DNA from: Kitasatospora sp. MAP5-34
GTDB lineage: Bacteria; Actinomycetota; Actinomycetes; Streptomycetales; Streptomycetaceae
Assembly (NCBI RefSeq): GCF_029894335.1
Contig: NZ_JARXZC010000050.1
Coordinates: forward strand, 1 to 42,353
Reading direction: 5' to 3'
Length of the DNA: 42,353 bases
Position numbers and translations under genes: made by a program. A model generated the notes under the pieces. The model was not told where the DNA came from and made no database searches. It was given only the letters and a program-made list of their open reading frames with translations. Shown here in pieces: positions 1 to 7,154 of the stretch (position 1 is the first letter of the stretch; every line of letters begins with the position of its first letter).

Positions 1-104
1 CTTCAAGCCGCTCTCGCAAGCTCTCCGGGCGCTTCGTTCGTTCTTTCGTGTTTCCAGCTTAGCAGATGATTTCCGCTCCGTTTTCCGGAGTTTCACTCAC
101 CAGA
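1..104 (-). promoter_or_regulatory. Probable promoter/leader of an rRNA operon off the left edge
   Basis: No protein gene is supported here. Read on the minus strand the stretch runs GGAAATCATCTG-CTAAGCT-GGAAACACGAAAG, then AACGAACGAAGCGCCCGGAGA, towards the window edge. From memory, streptomycete 16S rRNA leaders carry very similar text: a GATCTGATAGAGT-type -10 box, then GGAAAC, CGAAAG and AAGCGCCCGGAG. TAAGCT would be the -10 box. The 16S gene itself would lie outside the window to the left. The stretch is also more AT-rich than its surroundings. The resemblance is recalled, not aligned, so the call is moderate. Confidence 0.45.
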
Positions 105-147
105 CTCGCTTTTCTTCGCCCCTCTCGGTGCGACTCCGGAACTGTAC

Positions 148-164
148 GTGGGACGGCGTCCCAC
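148..164. promoter_or_regulatory. 17-bp perfect palindrome, TetR-operator-like
   Basis: GTGGGACGGCGTCCCAC reads the same on both strands around a central base. Its size and shape fit TetR-family operators. It lies between the terminator hairpin behind the DUF3710 gene and the putative rRNA leader, so it may act on transcription running leftwards. No regulator gene is nearby; a small structural role is also possible. Confidence 0.3.
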
Positions 165-170
165 AAGCAA

Positions 171-204
171 ATCGCCCCCGCCGGGTGATCCGGACAGGGG
201 CGAT
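171..204 (-). terminator. Hairpin terminator behind the thioesterase-dut-DUF3710 operon
   Basis: The arms ATCGCCCC and GGGGCGAT are perfect complements and enclose a second small CCGG/CCGG stem. The hairpin lies 33 bases beyond the stop codon of the DUF3710 gene. There is no long U-run, as is common in streptomycetes. Confidence 0.55.
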
Positions 205-236
205 CTGGGATGAACGAGTGGAGCCAGGAGCCTCGG

Positions 237-1040
237 TCAGTGGACCTCGGTGATCTCTGGGCCACGGGCGAAGGGGTCGAGAGCGGCGCCGCCGAAGCGG
301 GAGCCCTCGGTCTCCGTGACGCCGCCGTCGGCGACCATCTGGGCATCCTCGGGGAGCTTGAGGACGATGGGGTCGCGCGGCGCCATCGGTGTCTCGCCTC
401 GGACCACGACGGTCTGCTGGAAGACCTGCTCCAGGACGCCGGCCATCTCCGGCTGCACGGCGGCCTGGCCGGAGATCACTCCGCGCAGGAACCAGCGCGG
501 ACCGTCACAGCCGACGAAGCGGACCAGCTGGACGCCCTGCGTCCCGTCCGGCAGCTGCACCGGTACCTGGGCCCGGAGGTGCCAGCCCAGCGGGCCTTCT
601 TCCTCTTCGACCAGCCCACCCTGCTGGGTGATACCGGTGGCGATCTCGTCGCGGACCTCGCCCCAGATGCCCTCGGACTTGGGGGCGGCGAAAGCCTGCA
701 GCTGGATCGCGCTGTTGCCGAGGACGAGGGTGGCGGCCACGATCGCATCGCCGGCCACCTCCACCCGGAGCTCCATGCCCTCCACACCGGGGACGAGGAG
801 ACCGCCGAGGTCGACTCGGCCCTCCTCCGGGTTCTCCAGCTCGGACATGTCCCACGGACCGTCCGGGCGCGGAGCCGGCGGCAGGCCGACCCGGTCCGCC
901 GGGTCAAGGTCTGTCTGGTTCTCGCTCTCGGAGTCGGCGGAACCTTCGACGTCATCGGGCGTCTCGTCGGCGCTGATGGCGTCGTCGGCGAGCTGCTCGA
1001 CAGCGTCCTCGCTCTTCTGGCGACGACGGAACACGGTCAC
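237..1040 (-). CDS. DUF3710 domain-containing protein
   Basis: A protein of 267 residues of the actinobacterial DUF3710 family, whose function is not established. The first ~60 residues are acidic and low in complexity (many E, D and S). The folded part begins around residue 70 (RVDLGGLLVPGVEG) and has no signal peptide or membrane segment, so it is likely cytoplasmic. The GTG start at 1040 has GGAAGG just upstream. It is the last gene of a minus-strand set (thioesterase, dut, DUF3710), 75 bases after dut. Association with dut is typical for this family in actinobacteria, but no shared function can be read from it. The family call is firm; the role is unknown. Confidence 0.85.
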   Translation of the reverse strand: MTVFRRRQKSEDAVEQLADDAISADETPDDVEGSADSESENQTDLDPADRVGLPPAPRPDGPWDMSELENPEEGRVDLGGLLVPGVEGMELRVEVAGDAIVAATLVLGNSAIQLQAFAAPKSEGIWGEVRDEIATGITQQGGLVEEEEGPLGWHLRAQVPVQLPDGTQGVQLVRFVGCDGPRWFLRGVISGQAAVQPEMAGVLEQVFQQTVVVRGETPMAPRDPIVLKLPEDAQMVADGGVTETEGSRFGGAALDPFARGPEITEVH

Positions 1041-1115
1041 TGTCCTTCCCGGTCGAAGACCGAAGCGAATACCTGCTCGGCCACTGCGAGGTCGCGGGCC
1101 GAGGTCGCGGGCATG

Positions 1116-1583
1116 CTAGACCGCGGCATGACCGCCGGTCGACCCGAACCCACCTTCGGCACGTGCCGACCCGGGCAGCTCGGCCACCTCATGGAAGCGC
1201 GCCTTCTCGACCTGCTGGATCACCAGCTGGGCGATGCGGTCACCTCGGCGGAAGCTGACCCCCTCGCGCGGGTCCAGATTGACGACGATCACCTTGATCT
1301 CACCACGGTACCCGGCATCGACCGTCCCTGGGGCGTTCACAAGGGCAACACCGCAACGAGCAGCGAGTCCCGAACGCGGGTGCACGAAGGCGGCGTAGCC
1401 GTCCGGGAGGGCGATCCCGATCCCGGTGGGGAGCAGCGCGCGCTCACCCGGCGCCAGCTCGGCGTCGATGGTGGTGCGCAGGTCCGCGCCGGCGTCGCCG
1501 GGGTGCTCGTACGCGGGAAGGGGGATTTCGGGGTCGATCCGCCGGATCAGGATGTCTACCGGCGGACGGGCGGTGGTGCTCAC
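1116..1583 (-). CDS. dut: dUTP diphosphatase (dUTPase)
   Basis: Hydrolyses dUTP to dUMP and pyrophosphate, keeping uracil out of DNA and supplying dUMP for dTMP synthesis. The 155-residue length is normal for the homotrimeric enzyme. The conserved motifs appear in order: AGADL near residue 31, PRSGLA near 70, the NAPGTVDAGYRGE stretch with the catalytic Asp, RIAQLV, and the C-terminal flexible GGFGSTG loop that closes over the substrate. The GTG start at 1583 overlaps the stop of the upstream thioesterase gene as GTGA, so the two are probably translationally coupled. Confidence 0.97.
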   Translation of the reverse strand: MSTTARPPVDILIRRIDPEIPLPAYEHPGDAGADLRTTIDAELAPGERALLPTGIGIALPDGYAAFVHPRSGLAARCGVALVNAPGTVDAGYRGEIKVIVVNLDPREGVSFRRGDRIAQLVIQQVEKARFHEVAELPGSARAEGGFGSTGGHAAV

Positions 1584-2224
1584 GGGTTCACCTCGAAGGC
1601 TCGGGCGCGCTTGATCAGGTCCGGGTCGTCCAGGACGTTCTTGATGTCCTCGGGACGACCGTGCGAGGTGAAGTGTTCCAGCTTCACCTGGACGAAGAGC
1701 GCCTGAGCCCGGATCGCGACCGGTCCGTCCGGACCACCGATCCGTCCTTCCGCCGCGCCGTAGATCTTCCGCCCGTGCACTCCGGTGACCCAGGCGCTGA
1801 TGTGGAGCGCGGAGTCCACCGGGACGGGACGGACGAAATCGGTCTCCAGTCGACCGGTCACCGACGGAGCGTGCAGCAGCCAGCTGAGACTGCCGAGGGT
1901 CTCGTCCATCGCCGTCGCCAGCAGGCCGCCGTGGGCCAGACCGGGAGCGCCCTGGTGAGCCACGCGCACGGTGAACTCGGCGGTCACCTCCAACCCTTCG
2001 CCGGCTGTGACCACCAGCTGGAGCCCCTGCGGGTGCTGGGGGCCGCAGCCGAAACAGTGGTCGTAGTGCGAGCCGAGCAGCGACCCGGGGGCCGGTGCCT
2101 CGGGGGCCCGGGGCGGCAGCACGGCGTCTGCGGGTGGCGTGGTCGGTGCGAGGACGACAGCCCGGACGGGGGTGGGCTGGTCCACGCCCTGAGCCGCAGC
2201 TGGGGTGGTGTCGGGTCTGTTCAC
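1580..2224 (-). CDS. PaaI-family hot-dog thioesterase
   Basis: A 214-residue cytoplasmic hot-dog fold protein expected to hydrolyse an acyl-CoA thioester. The acyl group cannot be told from sequence. The first ~48 residues are Pro/Ala-rich linker. The fold starts near HYDHCFGCGPQHPQGL, and the active-site helix carries the HGGLLATAMDETLG motif typical of the PaaI group, with Asp as likely catalytic residue. The GTG start at 2224 is preceded by AGGG. It is the first gene of the set with dut and DUF3710 and is divergent from the DUF3093 gene across 81 bases, which must hold both promoters. HYDHCFGC could be a metal or structural Cys/His cluster; this is uncertain. Confidence 0.88.
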   Translation of the reverse strand: MNRPDTTPAAAQGVDQPTPVRAVVLAPTTPPADAVLPPRAPEAPAPGSLLGSHYDHCFGCGPQHPQGLQLVVTAGEGLEVTAEFTVRVAHQGAPGLAHGGLLATAMDETLGSLSWLLHAPSVTGRLETDFVRPVPVDSALHISAWVTGVHGRKIYGAAEGRIGGPDGPVAIRAQALFVQVKLEHFTSHGRPEDIKNVLDDPDLIKRARAFEVNP

Positions 2225-2305
2225 AGGCGCGACCCTACCGCCGGGTAGCCACGCTGCGGCAGGGGCGGCGCCGGGCCCGCGACACCGAGCGCCCAGAATG
2301 GGGGC

Positions 2306-2755
2306 ATGTACGACGAACGCCTTACCGTCCCCCGCTCGTGGTGGCTGCTCTCGGTGGCCTGCGGGCTCTCAGTCGCGCTGATCCTGCTGCGTTACGACGC
2401 GGTCGCCGCCCTGGTCGGCCTGGTGGTCGGGATCGTGGCCGGCGCCGCCGCGCTCAGCAGCTACGGCTCCGCGCGGATCCGCGTGGTGCAGGGTTCGCTG
2501 GTCGCCGGGCAGGCGCGCATCCCGGTCAGCGCCCTGGGCACGGCCCACCCGCTCACCCCCGCCGAGGCCGTCGCCTGGCGCTCCGTGAAGGCGGACCCCC
2601 GGGCCTTCATGCTGCTCCGGAGCTACGTGCCGACCGCCCTTCGGATCGAGATCACCGATCCGAAGGACCCGACGCCGTACGTCTACCTGTCGACCCGCTC
2701 GCCGCAGCGGCTCGCCGAGGCGCTGACGGCCGAGCGGCAGAGCACCGGCCGCTGA
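2306..2755 (+). CDS. DUF3093 family membrane protein
   Basis: A 149-residue protein with two close hydrophobic segments (about residues 12-28 and 32-50) forming a membrane hairpin, followed by a soluble domain of ~95 residues rich in conserved Arg, Ala and Pro (GTAHPLTPAEA, DPRAFMLLRSYVP, YVYLSTRSPQRLAEAL). This is the DUF3093 layout, often found beside dut and DUF4193 in actinobacteria. The function is unknown. The shape resembles small membrane-anchored bPH-like proteins, but that is only an impression. The start was chosen at the ATG that begins MYDERLTVPRSWW, which matches the family. Confidence 0.85.
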   Translation: MYDERLTVPRSWWLLSVACGLSVALILLRYDAVAALVGLVVGIVAGAAALSSYGSARIRVVQGSLVAGQARIPVSALGTAHPLTPAEAVAWRSVKADPRAFMLLRSYVPTALRIEITDPKDPTPYVYLSTRSPQRLAEALTAERQSTGR

Positions 2756-2902
2756 GCGGGTCCGCCGGTCGCGGCAGGGGCGCCGGCGGCTCGCAGGCGG
2801 AGCTGCCGGGCCCGGAAACGGCGGAGGGACGGCTCCGCGGTTGCGGGACCGTCCCAGTACTCCAGCCGTGCTGTTTTCCCTGTGCAGGACTCTCCTGCGG
2901 GT

Positions 2903-2992
2903 GCGATCGCCTGGACGATCGCCGGTTCAGCCTCCGGTCCCGTTGTTCAAGACCGGTCGGGGCGCTGTACCGAGCCGACGGGTGACCGTCGG
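2903..2992. terminator. Two hairpins between convergent DUF3093 and DUF4193 genes
   Basis: The 261-base gap between the two convergent genes holds two perfect stems: GCGATCG / CGATCGC at 2903-2922, and CCGACGG-GTGA-CCGTCGG at 2975-2992 with a GNRA-type loop. The second sits 25 bases from the DUF4193 stop and could end transcription from either side. Nothing else was recognised in the gap. Confidence 0.45.
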
Positions 2993-3016
2993 GCCCGGGT
3001 CGGGCCGGCCGACTGC

Positions 3017-3313
3017 TCAGTCACAGTCCCGGCAGATGGGCTGACCGTTCTTCTCACGGGCCAGCTGGCTGCGGTGGTGCACCAGGAAGCAGTTCATGCA
3101 GGTGAACTCGTCCGCCTGGCGGGGCAGGACCCGAACCGAAAGCTCCTCGTTCGAGAGGTCGGCGCCCGGAAGCTCCAGCCCCTCGGCCGCGTCGTACTCG
3201 TCGACGTCGACGTTGCCGCCGGACTTCTCGTTACGCCTGGCCTTCAGCTCCTCGATGCTGTCCTCGTTGAGGTCGTCATCGGTCTTGCGTGGGGTGTCGT
3301 AGTCCGTTGCCAT
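3017..3313 (-). CDS. DUF4193 family protein with zinc-ribbon tail
   Basis: A 98-residue acidic cytoplasmic protein, MATDYDTPRKTDDDL at the N terminus. It ends in a probable zinc ribbon: FTCMNCFLVHHRSQL, then ICRDCD, giving two CxxC pairs about 24 residues apart. This is the DUF4193 family, conserved across actinobacteria and without a known function; small ribbon proteins of this kind often touch RNA polymerase or ribosomes, but that is inference. The open frame extends 18 codons further, but ATG 3313 has an excellent GGGGGAGAG site and matches the family start. A long non-coding region of 459 bases lies upstream. Confidence 0.87.
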   Translation of the reverse strand: MATDYDTPRKTDDDLNEDSIEELKARRNEKSGGNVDVDEYDAAEGLELPGADLSNEELSVRVLPRQADEFTCMNCFLVHHRSQLAREKNGQPICRDCD

Positions 3314-3700
3314 GTTTCGCTCTCCCCCTTTGGGTGTGTGCGGGTATCTCCAGCGCACGTAACGCACGGGGGGCCGGTCTTGTGCCCGACCCGAGGCCGA
3401 GATTTTGCCTTACTTCAAGCCCTGTTACTCAATCGACACCCAGTGGCAAGCACATCGGGGTGATCGAATATGGCCCGAACGGCCCGGCGCGGAGCTGTGA
3501 AGGGGGGCGCTCGGCGGCCGTCCGACTACTACCGGGAGTGACCGGAAGCCCGTCGTACGACCGGGAAGAGCCGGGCGGACCAAGGGGGCTGACAACTCGT
3601 CGCCAACTCCCCCGCGCCGCCTCCCGGTCACGTTCGGCGACTTTGCCACTCGAACGGGTGGTCACCCTACGAGATCATCCGAACGTGTCGTGCAACAAAG

Positions 3701-3716
3701 TGTGACCTTGATCACA
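3701..3716. promoter_or_regulatory. Perfect Crp/FNR-type operator
   Basis: TGTGACCTTGATCACA has both half-sites of the cAMP receptor protein consensus, TGTGA-N6-TCACA, with no mismatch. Streptomycetes have a Crp that recognises GTGA-N6-TCAC-like sites. It lies 388 bases upstream of the DUF4193 start and 57 bases beyond the desaturase stop, so DUF4193 or an unannotated transcript is the likely target. Binding is inferred from the pattern alone. Confidence 0.6.
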
Positions 3717-3720
3717 TCGA

Positions 3721-3749
3721 GGATTTTTCGGGCAAAATCCCGAAAATCC
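3721..3749 (-). terminator. AT-rich terminator of the desaturase gene
   Basis: GGATTTTTCGGG and CCCGAAAATCC pair over 11 bases with a single bulged T around a six-base loop. The stem is unusually AT-rich for this genome. It lies 24 bases past the desaturase stop. Confidence 0.6.
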
Positions 3750-3772
3750 GTCACCCGAACCTACGCCACAAC

Positions 3773-4747
3773 CTACTTCCTGGCGGCGTTGGCAGCCTTG
3801 CGGGCGAGCAGCGCGGCCTGTCGCTCGTCGAACTTCGAGGCCTGGGCGTCGAGGCCCTCGAGGAAGCGTCCGAGCTCGTCCTGGGCGAGCTGGCCCGCCG
3901 GGCCGAGGCCGCGGATCTCCATCACCTTGAGGTGGCGCAGCACCGGCTGCAGCACGTCGTCGTGGTGGATCCGGAGGTTGTAGATCCCGCCGATGGCGAG
4001 CTGGGCGGCGGAGCGTTCGAATCCGGGCATGCCGTGTCCGGGCATCCGGAAGTCGGTCACCACGTCGGCGATGGCCCGCATGGTCTGGTCCGGCGCGAAG
4101 TCCAGGGCGGCCTTCAGCAGGTTCCGGTAGAAGACCATGTGCAGGTTCTCGTCGTTGGCGATCTTCGCGAGCAGCTGCTCGCAGAGCGGGTCGCCCGCGT
4201 AGTGACCGGTGTTGCGGTGCGAGATCCGGGTCGCGAGCTCCTGGAAGGCGACGTACGCGACCGAGTGCAGCATGCTGTGCGCGTTGTCGGACTCGAAGCC
4301 CTCCGACATGTGGATCATGCGGGCCCGCTCCAGCTCCACCGGGTCCACCGCGCGGGTGGTCAGCAGGTAGTCGCGGAGCGCTATACCGTGCCGGCCCTCC
4401 TCGGCCGTCCAGCGGTGCACCCAGGTACCCCAGGCACCCTCGCGGCCGAACATGGTCGCGATCTCGTGGTGGTAGCTGGGGAGGTTGTCCTCGGTCAGCA
4501 GGTTCACCACCAGGGCGACCCGGCCGAGCGGGGTGACCTTGGACTGGTCGAGCGCCCAGGCCTCACCGCCGAGCGCGCCGTCGAAGTCCCGCCCCTGGCT
4601 CCACGGCACGAACTCGTGCGGCATCCACTCCTTGGCGACCTTCAGGTGGCGGTTGAGCTCGGTCTCCACCACCTCTTCGAGCTGCAGGATCAGGTGGGCG
4701 TCGGTCCAGGCGGTGGAGGCGGTGCGCTGCACGGGTGCGATGGTCAC
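3773..4747 (-). CDS. Acyl-ACP desaturase (stearoyl-ACP desaturase family)
   Basis: A soluble di-iron desaturase of 324 residues, expected to put a cis double bond into ACP-bound acyl chains using O2 and reduced ferredoxin, for membrane fatty acids. The two iron-binding helix motifs are present: EEGRHGIALRDYL (usual EExRH) and NDENLHMVFYRNLL (DENxH). An additional Glu sits in LTEDNLPSYHHEI. The open frame runs further upstream to 4822, but the GTG at 4747 starts VTIAPVQRT, has AGGAG nine bases before it and matches family starts. It is a single-gene unit with its own promoter/operator (4821-4874) and terminator. The regulator is not encoded nearby. Confidence 0.92.
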   Translation of the reverse strand: MTIAPVQRTASTAWTDAHLILQLEEVVETELNRHLKVAKEWMPHEFVPWSQGRDFDGALGGEAWALDQSKVTPLGRVALVVNLLTEDNLPSYHHEIATMFGREGAWGTWVHRWTAEEGRHGIALRDYLLTTRAVDPVELERARMIHMSEGFESDNAHSMLHSVAYVAFQELATRISHRNTGHYAGDPLCEQLLAKIANDENLHMVFYRNLLKAALDFAPDQTMRAIADVVTDFRMPGHGMPGFERSAAQLAIGGIYNLRIHHDDVLQPVLRHLKVMEIRGLGPAGQLAQDELGRFLEGLDAQASKFDERQAALLARKAANAARK

Positions 4748-4820
4748 GGCTGGTGCTCCTGAGGCGGGCAGAGACGGGTGGGACGCACAGATGGCCGGCG
4801 GAGCCGGACTGCTGCGACTC

Positions 4821-4874
4821 ACTTACGGCTGCGTAGGTTACGTAACCGTAAGTTGTTCCGGAGCGAAATGACAA
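4821..4874 (-). promoter_or_regulatory. Promoter with overlapping palindromic operator of the desaturase gene
   Basis: On the minus strand TTGTCA (4869-4874) and TACGGT (4845-4850) are 18 bases apart and fit a HrdB-type promoter. The -10 box lies inside a nested inverted repeat: outer arms ACTTACGG (4821-4828) and CCGTAAGT (4846-4853), and a central perfect palindrome GGTTACGTAACC (4836-4847). Such a layout suggests repression by a dimeric regulator, probably TetR-family as for other fatty-acid genes. Transcription would start near 4838, about 90 bases before the GTG start. Confidence 0.6.
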
Positions 4875-4924
4875 GCCGCCCCTGCCAGCACTTATGTCGT
4901 CTTGACAGGAGTGGCAGGGGCGGC
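4875..4924 (-). terminator. Terminator of the cutRS-like operon
   Basis: The 13-base arms GCCGCCCCTGCCA and TGGCAGGGGCGGC are perfectly complementary around a 24-base loop. The hairpin lies 94 bases past the sensor kinase stop and directly before the desaturase promoter, insulating the two units. Confidence 0.65.
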
Positions 4925-5017
4925 CGGGGAAATGCGTAGATCGTCCGCATCCGGACGGATTCGGTGGACGGACGGGCGAAAGGGCGCAGGCGGCGTCCCA
5001 CCGCCCGGGATCGGCGC

Positions 5018-6394
5018 TCAGGCTCCAGGGATGCGTACCCGGATCGTCAGGCCGCCTCCGGTACGCGGAGTGGCCTCGATGGCACCTCCGTGGGCCCGGA
5101 CCACCGAGCGGACGATGGAGAGCCCGAGCCCGACCCCCTTGTCGCTGCGGGTGCGGTCGGCACCCTTCACCCGGCGGAACGGCTCGAAGATGTGCTCCAG
5201 CTCATAACCCGGCACCACCGGGCCCGTGTTGCTGACCACCAGCTCGCCACCACCGCCGGGAGCGGGCGCGGTGGAGATCTCCACCCAGCCGTCGGCGACG
5301 TTGTAGCGGACCGCGTTCTGCAGCAGGTTGAGCGCGATCCGCTCCAGCAGGACGCCGTTCCCGGCAACCGTGACGGGCTCCAGGGCGGGGCGCAGCACGA
5401 CCTCGCGGCCGACCGCCTCCGGCCGGATCTGCTCCAGGGCGCGGACGGCGACCTCGGACAGCTCGACCGGGCGCCGGTCGGTCAGCTCGTTGTCGCTGCG
5501 GGCCAGCAGCAGCAGCCCCTCGACCAGCTGCTCACTGCGTTCGTTGGTGGCCAGCAGGGTCTTGCCGAGCTGCTGCAGGTCGGTCGAGGCGGCCGGGTCG
5601 GAGAGCTGGACCTCCAGCAGGGTCCGGTTGATCGCCAGCGGTGTGCGGAGCTCGTGCGAGGCGTTGGCGACGAAGCGGCGCTGGGAGTCGAAGGAGCGGT
5701 CCAGGCGGTCGAGCATGTCGTCGAAGGTGTCGGCGAGCTCCTTGAGCTCGTCGTCCGGTCCGTCCATCTCGATCCTGCGGTGCAGGTCCGAGCTGGCCAC
5801 CTCGCGGGCGGTGCGGGTGATCCGGTTGAGCGGGCGGAGCACCCGGCCGGCCATCGCGTACCCGGCGGCGAACGCGATCACCGCGAGACAGACCAGGGCA
5901 GCGAGGGCCTTGCGGAGCAGCGTCGCCAGGGCCACATGGGCCTGGCTGGCCTGGACGTGCGTGAGGTACTGACTGAAGTTCGAGCCGCTGATCTCACTCC
6001 CGTCGGGGGCGACCATCTTGACGCCGGGGCCGAGGGTGAGGTTGGGGACGGAGTTCGTCACGTCCTGGAACGACTGCTTGACGAACCAGTACATCAGCAG
6101 CAGCAGCACGACCCCGGCCATCAGGAACATCCCGCCGTAGAGCAGGGTCAGCCTGATCCGGATGGTCGGGCGCAGCTGCAGCCAGCCGAGCAGCCCGTCG
6201 CCAGGGGTGTAGACCGGGGACTCGCGGCCGGGGACGGCCTGCACCACCGGGACCGACGCGGAGCCGGGCGTGGAACCGGGCTTTGGGCCGGGCTTCGGAC
6301 CGGGCGAGCCGGACGGGGACTGCGCCGGGCGGGGCGGCACAGGGCCGCCGGCGGGCGCGCCGGAGGCCCCGCCGACGGGGGGCGGGGGGGTCAT
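5018..6394 (-). CDS. cutS: Sensor histidine kinase, CutS-like
   Basis: A membrane histidine kinase of 458 residues. The first ~75 residues are cytoplasmic and Pro/Gly/Ser-rich. TM1 spans about 81-105, a short outside loop 106-160, TM2 about 162-182, then HAMP, a HisKA helix with the phospho-acceptor His247 in FVANASHELRTPLA, and a HATPase with N box NLLQNAVRYN and G box DKGVGLGLSIV. It would phosphorylate the response regulator encoded just upstream. Gene order (hemH and inositol-phosphatase genes on one side; desaturase, DUF4193 and dut on the other) matches the streptomycete cutRS locus as remembered, so the CutS name rests partly on context. The outside loop contains no cysteine. ATG 6394 has GAGAGGAAAG upstream. 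Confidence 0.85.
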   Translation of the reverse strand: MTPPPPVGGASGAPAGGPVPPRPAQSPSGSPGPKPGPKPGSTPGSASVPVVQAVPGRESPVYTPGDGLLGWLQLRPTIRIRLTLLYGGMFLMAGVVLLLLMYWFVKQSFQDVTNSVPNLTLGPGVKMVAPDGSEISGSNFSQYLTHVQASQAHVALATLLRKALAALVCLAVIAFAAGYAMAGRVLRPLNRITRTAREVASSDLHRRIEMDGPDDELKELADTFDDMLDRLDRSFDSQRRFVANASHELRTPLAINRTLLEVQLSDPAASTDLQQLGKTLLATNERSEQLVEGLLLLARSDNELTDRRPVELSEVAVRALEQIRPEAVGREVVLRPALEPVTVAGNGVLLERIALNLLQNAVRYNVADGWVEISTAPAPGGGGELVVSNTGPVVPGYELEHIFEPFRRVKGADRTRSDKGVGLGLSIVRSVVRAHGGAIEATPRTGGGLTIRVRIPGA

Positions 6395-6404
6395 GACTTT
6401 CCTC

Positions 6405-6464
6405 TCGGATGCCAGGGTTTCGGATGGCGGGGGCTCGGATGACGGGGGCTCGGATGACGGGGGT
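6405..6464. repeat. Four 15-bp tandem repeats between cutR and cutS
   Basis: Four direct units of 15 bases start at 6405, 6420, 6435 and 6450, each TCGGATG followed by a G-rich stretch. The middle two are nearly identical (TCGGATGACGGGGGC type). They fill most of the 106-base space between the regulator stop and the kinase ribosome binding site and could affect read-through or the kinase:regulator ratio. Confidence 0.7.
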
Positions 6465-6500
6465 GGCGGGCGGTGGGGGCCGGAAGCCGGCCGCAGCTGG

Positions 6501-7154
6501 TCAGATGCGGTAGCCGGAGCCCGGGATGGTGACGATCACGGCGGGGTCGCCGAGCTTGCGGCGCAGCGTCATGACGGTGACCCGGACGACGTTGGTGAAC
6601 GGGTCGGTGTGCTCGTCCCACGCCTTCTCCAGCAGCTGTTCGGCCGAGACGACCGCGCCGCCCGCCCGCATCAGGACCTCCAGGACGGCGAACTCCTTGG
6701 GCGCGAGCTGGACGGGCTTCCCGTCCCGGAGCACCTCGCGGCGCCCGGGGTCGAGGGAGATCCCGGCCCGCTCCAGCACCGGCGGCAGCGGCACGGTCGC
6801 CCGGCGGCCGAGGGCCCGGACCCGGGCGACGAGTTCGCTGAAAGCGAACGGCTTGGGGAGGTAGTCGTCCGCGCCGATCTCCAGGCCCTCGACCCGGTCG
6901 CTGATGTCGCCGGAGGCGGTCAGCATGATCACCCGGGTGGCGAGGCCCTGCTCGACGACGCTCCGGCAGACATCGTCGCCGTGCACCAGCGGGAGGTCTC
7001 GGTCCAGGACCACCACGTCGTAGTCGTTGACGGCGATCCGCTGGAGCGCGGCCTCACCGTCGTAGACCACGTCGACGGCCATCGCCTCGCGGCGCAGACC
7101 GGTCGCGACGGCTTCGGCGAGCAACTGCTCGTCCTCCACGACGAGTACCCGCAC
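6501..7154 (-). CDS. cutR: OmpR-family response regulator, CutR-like
   Basis: A 217-residue response regulator. The receiver domain begins MRVLVVEDEQLL, with acidic residues at 7-9, phospho-acceptor Asp51 in VVVLDRDLP, a conserved Thr in MLTASG and the Lys of YLPKPF near residue 100. The C-terminal winged-helix DNA-binding domain runs from about 125 (LDPGRREVLRDGKPVQLAPKEF) to the end (LRRKLGDPAVIVTIPGSGYRI). It is the partner of the downstream kinase, 106 bases apart. The GTG start at 7154 has AGAAGGGA in front. CutRS in streptomycetes has been linked to control of secretion stress and antibiotic output; that role is recalled, not shown here. Confidence 0.88.
   Translation of the reverse strand: MRVLVVEDEQLLAEAVATGLRREAMAVDVVYDGEAALQRIAVNDYDVVVLDRDLPLVHGDDVCRSVVEQGLATRVIMLTASGDISDRVEGLEIGADDYLPKPFAFSELVARVRALGRRATVPLPPVLERAGISLDPGRREVLRDGKPVQLAPKEFAVLEVLMRAGGAVVSAEQLLEKAWDEHTDPFTNVVRVTVMTLRRKLGDPAVIVTIPGSGYRI

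Larger units (their letters stand above)
3314..3772. other. 459-base intergenic region upstream of DUF4193
   Basis: No gene is seen on either strand. The region contains, from right to left, the desaturase terminator (3721-3749), a perfect Crp-type palindrome (3701-3716) and a possible minus-strand -10 box (TAGGGT, rc of 3664-3669). The DUF4193 transcript would then have a long untranslated leader of roughly 340 bases, or a second promoter nearer the gene. A small RNA is another possibility. Confidence 0.5.

Noticed and set aside
3690..3983. A plus-strand open frame starting MQQSVTLITSRIF as a small gene under the Crp-type site
   Set aside because: Most of it is the reverse of the desaturase C terminus, and no ribosome binding site precedes it.
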